NCBI RefSeq assembly: GCF_900197875.1
Contig: NZ_FZMO01000068.1
Span: 1 to 60,581 of the forward strand
From: Frankia canadensis
GTDB lineage: Bacteria; Actinomycetota; Actinomycetes; Frankiales; Frankiaceae
DNA: 60,581 nt
Direction: 5' to 3'
Shown here: positions 53,371-60,581 of the stretch, one piece after another
Layout: every line of letters begins with the position of its first letter
Numbering within the stretch: the stretch's first letter is position 1
The notes under the pieces: model-generated
Told to the model about the DNA's origin: nothing
Seen by the model: only the letters and a program-made list of their open reading frames with translations
Database searches by the model: none
Translations under genes and position numbers: made by a program

Positions 53371-54512
53371 TGGCCGTGGACTACTACGCCGTTCTTGGCG
53401 TGCGTCGAGACGCGTCGAACGACGAGATCAAGCGGGCCTACCGCAAGCTGGCCCGTGAACTGCATCCGGATGTCAACCCCGACCCGGAGGCGCAGCAGCG
53501 CTTCCGTGGGGTGACCGCGGCCTACGAGGTGCTCTCCGACCCGGAGAAGCGCCAGATCGTCGACCTGGGCGGCGACCCGCTCGCGCCGGGCGGTGGCGGC
53601 GGTGGCGGCTCGCCGTTCGGCGCCGGTTTCGGTGGGCTCGGCGACATCATGGACGCCTTCTTCGGCGGCGGGGCGAACCGTGGCCCGCGCTCGCGCGTGC
53701 GGCGTGGCAACGACGCGCTGCTGCGCATCGAGCTCGACCTGTCCGAGACCGCCTTCGGCGCCACCCGCGAGATCACGGTGGACACCGCGGCGGTGTGCTC
53801 GACCTGCTCCGGGGCCGGTGCCGCGCCCGGGACGCACCCGGCGACCTGCGGTACCTGCGCCGGCCGCGGCGAGGTACAGCAGGTCACCCGGTCCTTCCTG
53901 GGCCAGATGGTGACCTCCCGCCCGTGCCCGCGCTGCTCGGGCACCGGCACCGTGATCGAGCACCCCTGCCGCGACTGCGGCGGGGACGGCCGGGTCCGCA
54001 AGCGCCGCACCCTCACCGTGAAGATCCCGTCCGGCGTCGAGGACGGGATGCGCATCCGGCTGTCGGGCGAGGGTGAGGTCGGTCCCGGTGGCGGCCCGCC
54101 CGGCGACCTGTACGTCGAGGTCTCCGAGCGGCAGCACGCGGTGTTCACCCGCGAGGGCGACGACCTGCACTGCGAGCTGCCGCTGCCGATGACCTCGGCG
54201 GCGCTGGGCACGTCCGCCACGCTGGAGACCCTCGACGGCACCGAGACGATCGCCGTCAAGCCCGGCACCCAGCCCGGCGAGGTGATCAAGCTGGCTGGTC
54301 GCGGGGTGCCGCACCTGCGCGCCGCCGGGCGTGGCCACCTGCACATCCACATCAACATCGAGACGCCGACCAAGCTGGACGCGGAGCAGGAACGGCTGCT
54401 GCGGGAGCTCGCGAAGCTGCGCGACGAGGAGGCTCCCGCGGTGGTGGGTGGTTCCACCGGCGGCGGTGCGAGCGGCCTGTTCCGCCGGCGCGGCTCCCGG
54501 CGTGGCCGCTGA
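53370..54512 (+). CDS. dnaJ: Chaperone protein DnaJ (DnaJ2 type)
   Basis: A 380-residue type I J-protein with the J domain ([20 protein letters not shown] and the catalytic HPD), a Gly-rich region, four zinc-binding CxxCxGxG repeats ([32 protein letters not shown]) and two client-binding C-terminal domains. It stimulates DnaK ATPase. Location directly after hrcA, away from dnaK, identifies the second, HrcA-controlled dnaJ of actinobacteria. Confidence 0.98.
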   Translation: MAVDYYAVLGVRRDASNDEIKRAYRKLARELHPDVNPDPEAQQRFRGVTAAYEVLSDPEKRQIVDLGGDPLAPGGGGGGGSPFGAGFGGLGDIMDAFFGGGANRGPRSRVRRGNDALLRIELDLSETAFGATREITVDTAAVCSTCSGAGAAPGTHPATCGTCAGRGEVQQVTRSFLGQMVTSRPCPRCSGTGTVIEHPCRDCGGDGRVRKRRTLTVKIPSGVEDGMRIRLSGEGEVGPGGGPPGDLYVEVSERQHAVFTREGDDLHCELPLPMTSAALGTSATLETLDGTETIAVKPGTQPGEVIKLAGRGVPHLRAAGRGHLHIHINIETPTKLDAEQERLLRELAKLRDEEAPAVVGGSTGGGASGLFRRRGSRRGR

Positions 54513-54551
54513 CGCGCCGCGCCGGCACCGCCAGGACTTCGAGGACATCCC

Positions 54552-55370
54552 CTGACCAGCGCGCTGTTCCAGGTCTCGCCGCTGCCGAGCGGGGACGCCT
54601 TCACGCTCGACGGCCCGGAGGGTCATCACGCGGCGGCGGTGCGCCGGCTGCGGGCGGGTGAGCCCGTCGATGTCACCGACGGCGTCGGCGGCGGTCTGGA
54701 GTGCATCGTCGTCGCGGTGCGCCGAGACGAGATCGACTGTGCGGTGCGCGGCCGGGTGCGGGTACCGCCGCCGCGGCCGCGGCTGGTCGTCGTGCAGGCG
54801 CTTGCCAAGGGGGACCGCGGCGAGCGGGCCGTGGAGATGCTGACCGAGGTCGGCGTCGACGAGATCGTTCCGTGGTCCTCGGCGCGGTCGGTGGTCCGGT
54901 GGGAGGGCGAGCGCGGCGCGCGGGCCCGCCAGCGCTGGGCACGCACCGCCGCCGAGGCGGCGAAGCAGTCCCACCGCCTGCACTGGCCGTGCGTCACGGA
55001 GCTCGTGGGCACCGCGGAGCTGGCACGGCGGGTGGCATCGGTGTCGTTCGCGGTCGCGCTGCACGAGCAGGCGAAGGAGCCGCTGGTCGGCCTGGCGCGG
55101 CGATGGCGTGCCGAGGCCGGTGCCGCCGTGGACGCCGGCGGTGTCGGTCCGGCCGGGGGCCTCGATGCGGACCCGGCGGGGGAGATCCTGCTCGTCGTCG
55201 GTCCCGAGGGCGGGCTCGACGACGGCGAGGTCGACGCGTTGCGGCAGGCCGGCGCGGCCGTGGCGAGGCTCGGGCCCACGGTGCTGCGCACGTCCACGGC
55301 CGGCGTGGTCGCGGCGGCCGTCGTGCAGGCCGAACTCGGTCGCTGGGACGGCCCGGGTGATGATGGATAG
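54552..55370 (+). CDS. rsmE: 16S rRNA m3U1498 methyltransferase RsmE
   Basis: A 272-residue SPOUT methyltransferase that methylates U1498 of 16S rRNA. The PUA-like N-terminus matches the family from TSALFQVSPLPSGDAFTLDG through GHHAAAVRRLRAGE. The SPOUT core shows QALAKGDRGERAVEMLTEVG, ILLVVGPEGGLDDGEVDALR and VARLGPTVLRTSTAGVVAA. No ATG, GTG or TTG precedes this homology in frame after the dnaJ stop; the only codon at the right place is CTG 54552, with GAGG upstream. A GTG at 54639 would remove 29 conserved residues. Confidence 0.9.
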   Translation: MTSALFQVSPLPSGDAFTLDGPEGHHAAAVRRLRAGEPVDVTDGVGGGLECIVVAVRRDEIDCAVRGRVRVPPPRPRLVVVQALAKGDRGERAVEMLTEVGVDEIVPWSSARSVVRWEGERGARARQRWARTAAEAAKQSHRLHWPCVTELVGTAELARRVASVSFAVALHEQAKEPLVGLARRWRAEAGAAVDAGGVGPAGGLDADPAGEILLVVGPEGGLDDGEVDALRQAGAAVARLGPTVLRTSTAGVVAAAVVQAELGRWDGPGDDG

Positions 55371-55493
55371 ACTGGACGGGTAGCACCCGTGGTTCACTCC
55401 GTAGCCCATAAGGCGCCGTGGCCCACGAGTCGCCGACCCATCACCACGGTAATCGATTCTGAGAGGTGCCGCGGCCGTAGCTGGCCGCTCTCT

Positions 55494-56537
55494 ATGCCCG
55501 AATCCGTCACGCCATCCGTCGCGTCGGCCGTTCCCGCCACGACGCGCCTCGTCGTACCCGGTCCGCACAGCATGGTGAGCCTGCTCGGCCACCAGGACGA
55601 GCTGCTGCGCACCATCGAGCGGGCCTTCTCCTCCGACATCCACGTGCGCGGCAACGAGATCACCATCACCGGCGCGCCGGCGGAGAACGAGCTGGCCGCG
55701 AAGCTGTTCGCCGAGCTCATCGCGCTGCTCGACGCGGGCACGGAGCTCAGTCCGCAGCACATCGACCACTCGCTGGCGATGCTGCGCAGCGGTGCCGGCG
55801 AGCGCCCGGCCGAGGTCCTCACCCTCAACATCCTCTCCAACCGGGGCCGCACGATCCGGCCCAAGACCCTCAACCAGAAGCGTTACGTCGACGCGATCGA
55901 CCAGCACACGATCGTGTTCGGGATCGGCCCGGCCGGCACCGGCAAGACGTACCTGGCCATGGCCAAGGCCGTGCAGGCGCTGCAGGCGAAGAAGGTCAAC
56001 CGGATCATCCTCACCCGCCCGGCGGTCGAGGCCGGCGAGCGGCTCGGCTTCCTGCCCGGCACCCTGTACGAGAAGATCGACCCGTACCTGCGGCCGCTGT
56101 ACGACGCGCTGCACGACATGGTCGACCCGGACTCGATCCCGCGGCTGATGCAGAGCGGCACCATCGAGGTCGCCCCGCTGGCCTACATGCGCGGCCGCAC
56201 CCTCAACGATGCCTTCATCCTCCTCGACGAGGCGCAGAACACCTCGCCCGAGCAGATGAAGATGTTCCTGACCAGGCTCGGCTTCGGCGCCAAGATCGTG
56301 GTGACGGGTGACATCACCCAGGTCGACCTGCCCAGCGGCACCCGCAGCGGCCTGCGTGTCGTCCGGGAAATCCTCGACGGCGTCGACGACGTGCACTTCG
56401 CCTCCCTGACCAGCTCCGACGTCGTCCGTCACCGGCTGGTGAGCGAGATCGTGGACGCCTACGCCCGCTGGGACGCGGCTGAGAACCTGCCCGGCGCGGC
56501 GGCGCCGGCGCGCTCCGGCCGCCGGGAGCGACGGTGA
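55494..56537 (+). CDS. phoH: PhoH-like ATPase
   Basis: A 347-residue P-loop ATPase with GPAGTGKTYLAMAKAVQAL (Walker A), FILLDEAQNTSPEQMKMFL (Walker B) and VVTGDITQVDLPSGTRSG. PhoH proteins are linked to RNA metabolism and often sit next to ybeY, as here. ATG 55494 is chosen; in-frame starts upstream (about 55389) exist and the RBS is weak. Confidence 0.95.
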   Translation: MPESVTPSVASAVPATTRLVVPGPHSMVSLLGHQDELLRTIERAFSSDIHVRGNEITITGAPAENELAAKLFAELIALLDAGTELSPQHIDHSLAMLRSGAGERPAEVLTLNILSNRGRTIRPKTLNQKRYVDAIDQHTIVFGIGPAGTGKTYLAMAKAVQALQAKKVNRIILTRPAVEAGERLGFLPGTLYEKIDPYLRPLYDALHDMVDPDSIPRLMQSGTIEVAPLAYMRGRTLNDAFILLDEAQNTSPEQMKMFLTRLGFGAKIVVTGDITQVDLPSGTRSGLRVVREILDGVDDVHFASLTSSDVVRHRLVSEIVDAYARWDAAENLPGAAAPARSGRRERR

Positions 56538-56565
56538 CCGTCCCCGCGGTCGGAGAGGACCGCTG

Positions 56566-57114
56566 ATGGCCGTGTTCGTCGCCAACGAGTCGGGCGCGAG
56601 CGATGTCGACGAGGTGCGCCTGACAGCGCTCGCCCGCTTCGTCCTCGACGCGATGAAGATCAGCCCGCTCGCCGAGCTGTCGGTCATGCTCGTCGAGGAG
56701 AAGGCCATGACCGACCTGCACGTGCGGTACATGGGCGAGGAGGGCCCGACCGACGTCCTGTCGTTCGCCCAGGACGAGGCGTTCGACGCCTCCTGGTCGG
56801 AGTCCGGGGACGACGATCCGACCACCCTGCTCGGCGACGTCGTGCTCTGCCCGGACGTGGCCCGCCGGCAGGCGGAGGCGGCCGGGCACTCGTTCGAGCG
56901 TGAGCTTCACCTGCTGTGCACGCACGGCATCCTGCACCTGCTTGGCTACGACCACGCCGAGCCGGACGAGGAACGCGAGATGTGGAAGATCCAGAACAAG
57001 CTGCTGACGTCCTGGGACGCCGCGGCCAGATCCGCCGGCGGGAAGCATCCCACGGGCGGCGCGAGCGGCGCGGACGGCGGCCCTGCCCCGGCCGGTCCGA
57101 CCGCCACCCGCTGA
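56566..57114 (+). CDS. ybeY: Endoribonuclease YbeY
   Basis: A 182-residue zinc protein of rRNA maturation and quality control. The metal motif is HGILHLLGYDH. The N-terminal YMGEEGPTDVLSFAQDEAF and GDVVLCPDVARRQA are standard. A Gly/Pro-rich tail of about 25 residues extends beyond the usual end. It starts 28 bases after phoH. Confidence 0.96.
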   Translation: MAVFVANESGASDVDEVRLTALARFVLDAMKISPLAELSVMLVEEKAMTDLHVRYMGEEGPTDVLSFAQDEAFDASWSESGDDDPTTLLGDVVLCPDVARRQAEAAGHSFERELHLLCTHGILHLLGYDHAEPDEEREMWKIQNKLLTSWDAAARSAGGKHPTGGASGADGGPAPAGPTATR

Positions 57115-57133
57115 CCCCGGCCGGGGGCGACCG

Positions 57134-58669
57134 ATGAGCTCCGGCGATCTCCTGCTCGTCTTCCTCACCGTGGTCGGATCGCTCGCCGCGGCCGGCTTCG
57201 GCTGCGTGGACGCGGCGCTGACCCGGGTGTCGCGGGTCTCGGTGGAGGGCTTCGCCCGGCAGAACCGGGCCGGCGTCGCCAACCTGTCCACCGTCGTGGC
57301 CGATCCCGGCCGCTACCTCGCCCCTCTGTTGCTGCTGCGGATCATCGGCGAGATGGTCGCGGCCGCCTGCCTCACCGTCCTGTTCGCCCGCGCGTACGGC
57401 GCCGGGTTCGCCGCGGTCGGGCTCGGCACGCTGGTCGCGACCCTGATCGCCTACATCCTGGTCGGGGTGATGTTCCGTACCCTCGGCCGCCAGCACGCGC
57501 CGGCCGTCGCGTTGGCGACCGCGGGGCTGACCGTGCGCCTCGCGCGCATCCTGGGGCCGCTGCCCCGCCTGCTCATCGCACTGGGAAACGCCGTCACGCC
57601 GGGTCCCGGCTATCGCGACGGGCCGTTCGCCTCCGAGGCGGAGCTGCGTGACCTGGTCGACCTCGCCGAGGAGAACGAGGTCATCGAGCGCGAGGAACGC
57701 GACATGATCGCGTCCGTGTTCGAACTCGGCGACACCCTCGTCCGCGAGGTGATGGTGCCCCGGCCCGACATGGTGTTCATCGAGTCGACGAAGTCGGTCC
57801 GCCAGGCGCTGTCCTTCGCGCTGCGCAGCGGCTTCTCGCGCCTGCCGGTGATCGGGGAGAGCGTGGACGACGTGGTGGGCATCGCCTTCCTCAAGGACAT
57901 GGTCGCCCACGAGCGCGACGGCGACGAGGACGGCCCGATCGCCGAGATCATGCGCGCGCCCGCGCTCGTCCCCGAGAGCAAACCCGCCGACGACCTGCTT
58001 CGCGAGATGCAGGCGTCGCGCACCCACATGGCCATCGTCATCGACGAGTACGGTGGGACGGCCGGGCTGGTGACCATCGAGGACATCCTCGAGGAGATCG
58101 TCGGCGAGATCACCGACGAATACGACAGCGAGGTGGCCCCGGTGGAGTGGCTCGACGCCGGCACCGCCCGGGTGACGGCCCGCCTCGACGTCGACGACCT
58201 CGGCAAGCTGTTCGACCTCGACCCCGAGGAACTGCCCGGCGCCGACGACGCGGTGACCGTCGGCGGCCTGCTGGCCACCGCGCTCGGCCGGGTGCCGATC
58301 CCGGGCGCCACCGCTGAGGTCGGTGGCCTGCGGCTGACGGCCGAGCGGGCGGCCGGCCGGCGCAACCAGATCGGCACGATCGTCGCCACCCGACTCGACG
58401 GGGCGCCGCCCACCGCGGGCCGCCCCCCGAACGGCTCCACCAGCCGCCCCGCACCGGCAGGCGCGCCCCGACCCGCTGACGGTCCCGCCGCGGCGGGCGG
58501 ACCCACGCTGGCGGGCGGCGCCGCTCCGACAGGCGACGCCGCTGCGAGCCTGGACCCCGCCTCGAGCACGGACCCCGCGCCGGCGGGTGATCCGCAGCCG
58601 GGCGATGGTGCCGCGGTGGCGGACCGGCCGGTAGCCCCCTCGCAGCAGCATGGAAAGGTGACCTCGTGA
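57134..58669 (+). CDS. CNNM/CBS-domain membrane transporter (HlyC/CorC family)
   Basis: A 511-residue protein with an N-terminal DUF21/CNNM membrane domain (about 1-145, three to four helices), two CBS domains (VMVPRPDMVFIESTKSVRQA and HMAIVIDEYGGTAGLVTIED) and a CorC_HlyC domain (ARVTARLDVDDLGKLFDLDP). This family moves or regulates Mg2+/Co2+ efflux. A long Pro/Ala tail (about 430-511) is unusual. Its TGA overlaps the next gene's GTG (GTGA). In actinobacteria this gene lies between ybeY and era, as here. Confidence 0.94.
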   Translation: MSSGDLLLVFLTVVGSLAAAGFGCVDAALTRVSRVSVEGFARQNRAGVANLSTVVADPGRYLAPLLLLRIIGEMVAAACLTVLFARAYGAGFAAVGLGTLVATLIAYILVGVMFRTLGRQHAPAVALATAGLTVRLARILGPLPRLLIALGNAVTPGPGYRDGPFASEAELRDLVDLAEENEVIEREERDMIASVFELGDTLVREVMVPRPDMVFIESTKSVRQALSFALRSGFSRLPVIGESVDDVVGIAFLKDMVAHERDGDEDGPIAEIMRAPALVPESKPADDLLREMQASRTHMAIVIDEYGGTAGLVTIEDILEEIVGEITDEYDSEVAPVEWLDAGTARVTARLDVDDLGKLFDLDPEELPGADDAVTVGGLLATALGRVPIPGATAEVGGLRLTAERAAGRRNQIGTIVATRLDGAPPTAGRPPNGSTSRPAPAGAPRPADGPAAAGGPTLAGGAAPTGDAAASLDPASSTDPAPAGDPQPGDGAAVADRPVAPSQQHGKVTS

Positions 58670-59073
58670 CCGCTGACCCGACCTCGCCGGGCGCTGTGCC
58701 CGCCGGTGGGCCAGGCCTCGAGCTCGCGGCCGAGGACGCGAAGCTGCTCGTCCTCGCCCGCTCGGCCCGGCTGCGCGCCTACGTTCCGGATGGCCGGCGG
58801 GCGGAGGGCGCCGCCCTGCGTGACACCGACGGGCGCACCTACGCGGCGGCGACCGTCGGCCTGCCCCGGGCGGAGCTCGCGATCTCGGCGCTGCGCGCCG
58901 CCGTCGCCGCGGCCGTCTCCAGTGGCGCCCGCCGTTTCGAGGCCGCCGCCGTCGTCACCGAGGGCGACGGGATCGACGCCGACGACCTCGCGACCCTGGC
59001 CGAGTTCGGCACCGGGATCCCCGTCCTCCTCGCCGGTACCGACGGAACGGCCCGTGCCCGGACGGCCAGCTAG
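58666..59073 (+). CDS. Cytidine deaminase-like protein without zinc ligands
   Basis: A 135-residue protein in the slot where mycobacteria and relatives carry a deaminase-fold protein before era. The fold segments RLRAYVPDGRRAEGAALRDT, GRTYAAATVGLPRAELAIS and VVTEGDGIDADDLATLAEFG are present, but the HAE and PCxxC zinc motifs are replaced; the protein has no cysteine. Deaminase activity is therefore unlikely. It starts at GTG 58666, overlapping the previous stop by four bases, and ends one base before the proposed era start. Confidence 0.75.
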   Translation: MTADPTSPGAVPAGGPGLELAAEDAKLLVLARSARLRAYVPDGRRAEGAALRDTDGRTYAAATVGLPRAELAISALRAAVAAAVSSGARRFEAAAVVTEGDGIDADDLATLAEFGTGIPVLLAGTDGTARARTAS

Positions 59074-59074
59074 C

Positions 59075-60022
59075 GTGGCGACCACCAGCGGCAGCACCAC
59101 CGACCCGAGCCCGCCGGCGGCCTTCCGCTCCGGGTTCGCCTGTTTCGTCGGCCGGCCCAACGCGGGCAAGTCGACGCTGACCAACGCGCTCGTCGGCACC
59201 AAGGTCGCGATCACCAGCGGCCGGCCGCAGACCACCCGGCACGCCATCCGCGGCATCGTGCATCGCGACGACGCGCAGCTCGTGCTCGTCGACACCCCCG
59301 GGCTGCACCGCCCGCGCACCCTGCTCGGCCAGCGGCTCAACGACGTCGTGCGGGCGACGCTGTCCGAGGTGGACGTGGTCGGCTTCTGTATGCCCGCCGA
59401 CGAGCCGCTCGGCCGCGGCGACACGTTCATCGCCGAGGAGCTGTCCCGGCTGCCGAAGCGGACGCCGGTGGTGGCCATCCTCACCAAGACGGACAAGGTC
59501 ACCGACCCGGATCGGATCGGCGCCCGGCTGCTCGAGGTCTCCGGGCTCGGCGAGTTCAGTGACATCGTCCCCGTGAGCGCCGTGCGCTCCTACCAGGTGG
59601 ACGTGCTCGCCGACGTCCTCGTCTCCCGCCTGCCCACCGGCCCGGCGCTCTACCCGGGCGGGGAGCTGACCGACGAGCCGGAGCAGGTGATGGTCGCCGA
59701 GCTGGTCCGCGAGGCGGCGCTGGAGGGCGTACGCGACGAGCTGCCGCACTCGCTCGCCGTGGTGGTCGAGGAGATGGTGCCGCGGGAGGGGCGGCCCGAG
59801 ACGCGGCCGCTGCTCGACGTGCGGGTCAACGTCTTCGTCGAGCGGCCGAGCCAGAAGGCGATCGTCATCGGCGCCGGCGGCTCGCGGCTCAAGGCGGTCG
59901 GCTCGCAGGCCCGCACCCAGATCGAGGCGCTGCTGGGCACCCCGGTCTACCTCGACCTGCACGTCAAGGTGGCCAAGGACTGGCAGCGCGATCCCCGTCA
60001 GCTGCGCCGGCTGGGCTTCTGA
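59075..60022 (+). CDS. era: GTPase Era
   Basis: A 315-residue GTPase for 30S assembly. G1 is FVGRPNAGKSTL, G2 the GRPQTTRH region, G3 DTPGLHRP, G4 TKTDKV. The KH domain has VFVERPSQKAIVIGAGGSRL for 16S rRNA 3'-end binding. GTG 59075 is chosen; GTG 59054 in frame is possible. It is the last gene of the plus-strand run; recO, often next in actinobacteria, is absent. Confidence 0.97.
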   Translation: MATTSGSTTDPSPPAAFRSGFACFVGRPNAGKSTLTNALVGTKVAITSGRPQTTRHAIRGIVHRDDAQLVLVDTPGLHRPRTLLGQRLNDVVRATLSEVDVVGFCMPADEPLGRGDTFIAEELSRLPKRTPVVAILTKTDKVTDPDRIGARLLEVSGLGEFSDIVPVSAVRSYQVDVLADVLVSRLPTGPALYPGGELTDEPEQVMVAELVREAALEGVRDELPHSLAVVVEEMVPREGRPETRPLLDVRVNVFVERPSQKAIVIGAGGSRLKAVGSQARTQIEALLGTPVYLDLHVKVAKDWQRDPRQLRRLGF

Positions 60023-60040
60023 CCCAGGGTCGCGGCGCCA

Positions 60041-60059
60041 GGCCCGCCAGGAGCGGGCC
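60041..60059 (+). terminator. Hairpin after era
   Basis: GGCCCGC (60041-60047) and GCGGGCC (60053-60059) form a 7-bp stem with a CAGGA loop, 18 bases after the era stop. CCCAGGG (60023-60029) can also pair with CCCTGGG (60081-60087). There is no T-run. Confidence 0.6.
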
Positions 60060-60099
60060 CGTGGCCGACGGGTAGGCGGGCCCTGGGACGGTTCGGGGC

Positions 60100-60124
60100 G
60101 GCGCCCGGCCGCCCGGCGGGCGCC
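60100..60124 (-). terminator. Hairpin after the minus-strand terminal gene
   Basis: GGCGCCCG (60100-60107) and CGGGCGCC (60117-60124) form an 8-bp stem with a 9-base loop, just past the stop of the gene at 60128. With the previous hairpin it insulates two convergent genes. Confidence 0.55.
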
Positions 60125-60127
60125 GGG

Positions 60128-60581
60128 TCAGTGGTGCGACGACCGTCGGCGCCACCAGCGCGGTCGGCGGCGTTCCGGCCGCTCCCGCGCGCCCCCCGGG
60201 TCGTGGGTGGCCTCGCCGTCCACGATCTCCAGAACCGCGGGCCGCACGCGGCGTCGGCGCACCGTCGGGGCCCTGGCGTCCTCGGCCTCGCCCACCGGCG
60301 TCGTCCGCCGGATGGGCCCGATGAAGACCCGCCCGGCCGGCTCCGACATCGGCGTCCCGGAGATCTGCGTCTGCGGGATCTGCCTCTGCGGGGCGGGCGT
60401 CTGCGGGGCCTGCGTCTGCGGGGCCTGCGACTCGGGGAGCGGCGGCCGCGGCGTCTTCTCGTCGGGGGCCTTCGCCGCCACATCGGCCGGCGGCGCGGCG
60501 GCGTCACGGTGATCGGGGGCACCGGACGGCTCGGCGGCTCGCGGGGGCTGCGCGTGCGCGACGGGCGGGGGAGCGGTGCCC
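60128..60581 (-). CDS. Pro/Gln-rich hypothetical protein, 5' truncated by window end
   Basis: The minus-strand frame is open from the window edge to TGA at 60128-60130. It encodes a Pro/Ala-rich part, short repeats (APQTQAPQTPAPQRQIPQTQ), a region RVFIGPIRRTTPVGEAEDAR that could be a folded segment, and a basic end (RPERRRPRWWRRRSSHH). A GTG at 60481 could start a 117-residue protein, but the open frame upstream suggests a longer one. I do not recognise a family. Confidence 0.55.
   Translation of the reverse strand, partial: GTAPPPVAHAQPPRAAEPSGAPDHRDAAAPPADVAAKAPDEKTPRPPLPESQAPQTQAPQTPAPQRQIPQTQISGTPMSEPAGRVFIGPIRRTTPVGEAEDARAPTVRRRRVRPAVLEIVDGEATHDPGGARERPERRRPRWWRRRSSHH

Noticed and set aside
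53301-56825. 1,174-codon minus-strand frame opposite dnaJ, rsmE and phoH
   Set aside because: It mirrors three certain housekeeping genes and has no recognisable domain.

Overview
The window is very GC-rich DNA (by eye over 70 percent) with frequent GTG starts, GGAGG-type ribosome binding sites and long spurious antisense frames. Gene content points to a Frankia-like actinobacterium: a comEA-comEC-holA run, rpsT, lepA, hemW, hrcA-dnaJ, rsmE, phoH, ybeY, a CNNM/CBS transporter, a deaminase-like protein and era, in the order usual for actinobacteria. The genus is an inference.

Positions 1-15,300 are mainly accessory. The window opens in the last codons of an IS200/IS605-type tnpB and its right-end hairpin, abutting a sugar-phosphate isomerase-like gene whose stop codon lies inside the element end and whose 5' leader carries a 28-bp perfect palindrome. 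Then come small membrane proteins, the frameshifted tail of an nhaA antiporter, a CoA ligase with a small partner, a large PAS-PAS-GAF-GGDEF-EAL protein with a ruined EAL domain, a quinone reductase-like enzyme and an SDR lacking its catalytic Tyr/Lys. A two-gene redox-type two-component system follows: a cNMP-fold histidine kinase, and a response regulator fused to a cysteine-less glutaredoxin-like domain and a thioredoxin-reductase-like domain without CxxC. An exported esterase and a mosaic of three unrelated gene fragments (MerR, response regulator, nuclease/ATPase-associated protein) close this part.

Positions 15,300-42,400 hold metabolic, transport and envelope genes: MBL hydrolase, nitrilase-family amidohydrolase, ammonium transporter, PPOX protein, TetR/MFS efflux pair, orphan NarL-type sensor kinase, DUF2269-like membrane protein, PAC2 protein, extended SDR, LCP cell-wall ligase, acyl-CoA dehydrogenase with 3-hydroxyacyl-CoA dehydrogenase, AEC carrier, alkane hydroxylase AlkB without a neighbouring rubredoxin, a metal-site-less adenosine deaminase relative, a PlsC-type acyltransferase, M50 protease, SRAP protein, protein tyrosine phosphatase, HdeD-like protein, [3Fe-4S] ferredoxin and YceI.

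Positions 42,600-60,100 are conserved housekeeping: DNA uptake (comEA, comEC), replication (holA), translation (rpsT, lepA, rsmE, ybeY, era), heat-shock control (CIRCE, hrcA, dnaJ), a HemW-type radical SAM protein and phoH. Several genes there overlap by 1-4 bases, suggesting translational coupling. The window ends inside a proline-rich gene on the minus strand. No tRNA, rRNA or CRISPR array was seen. The best candidate for an undescribed system is the cysteine-less REC-Grx-TrxR fusion with its kinase (9,874-13,091).
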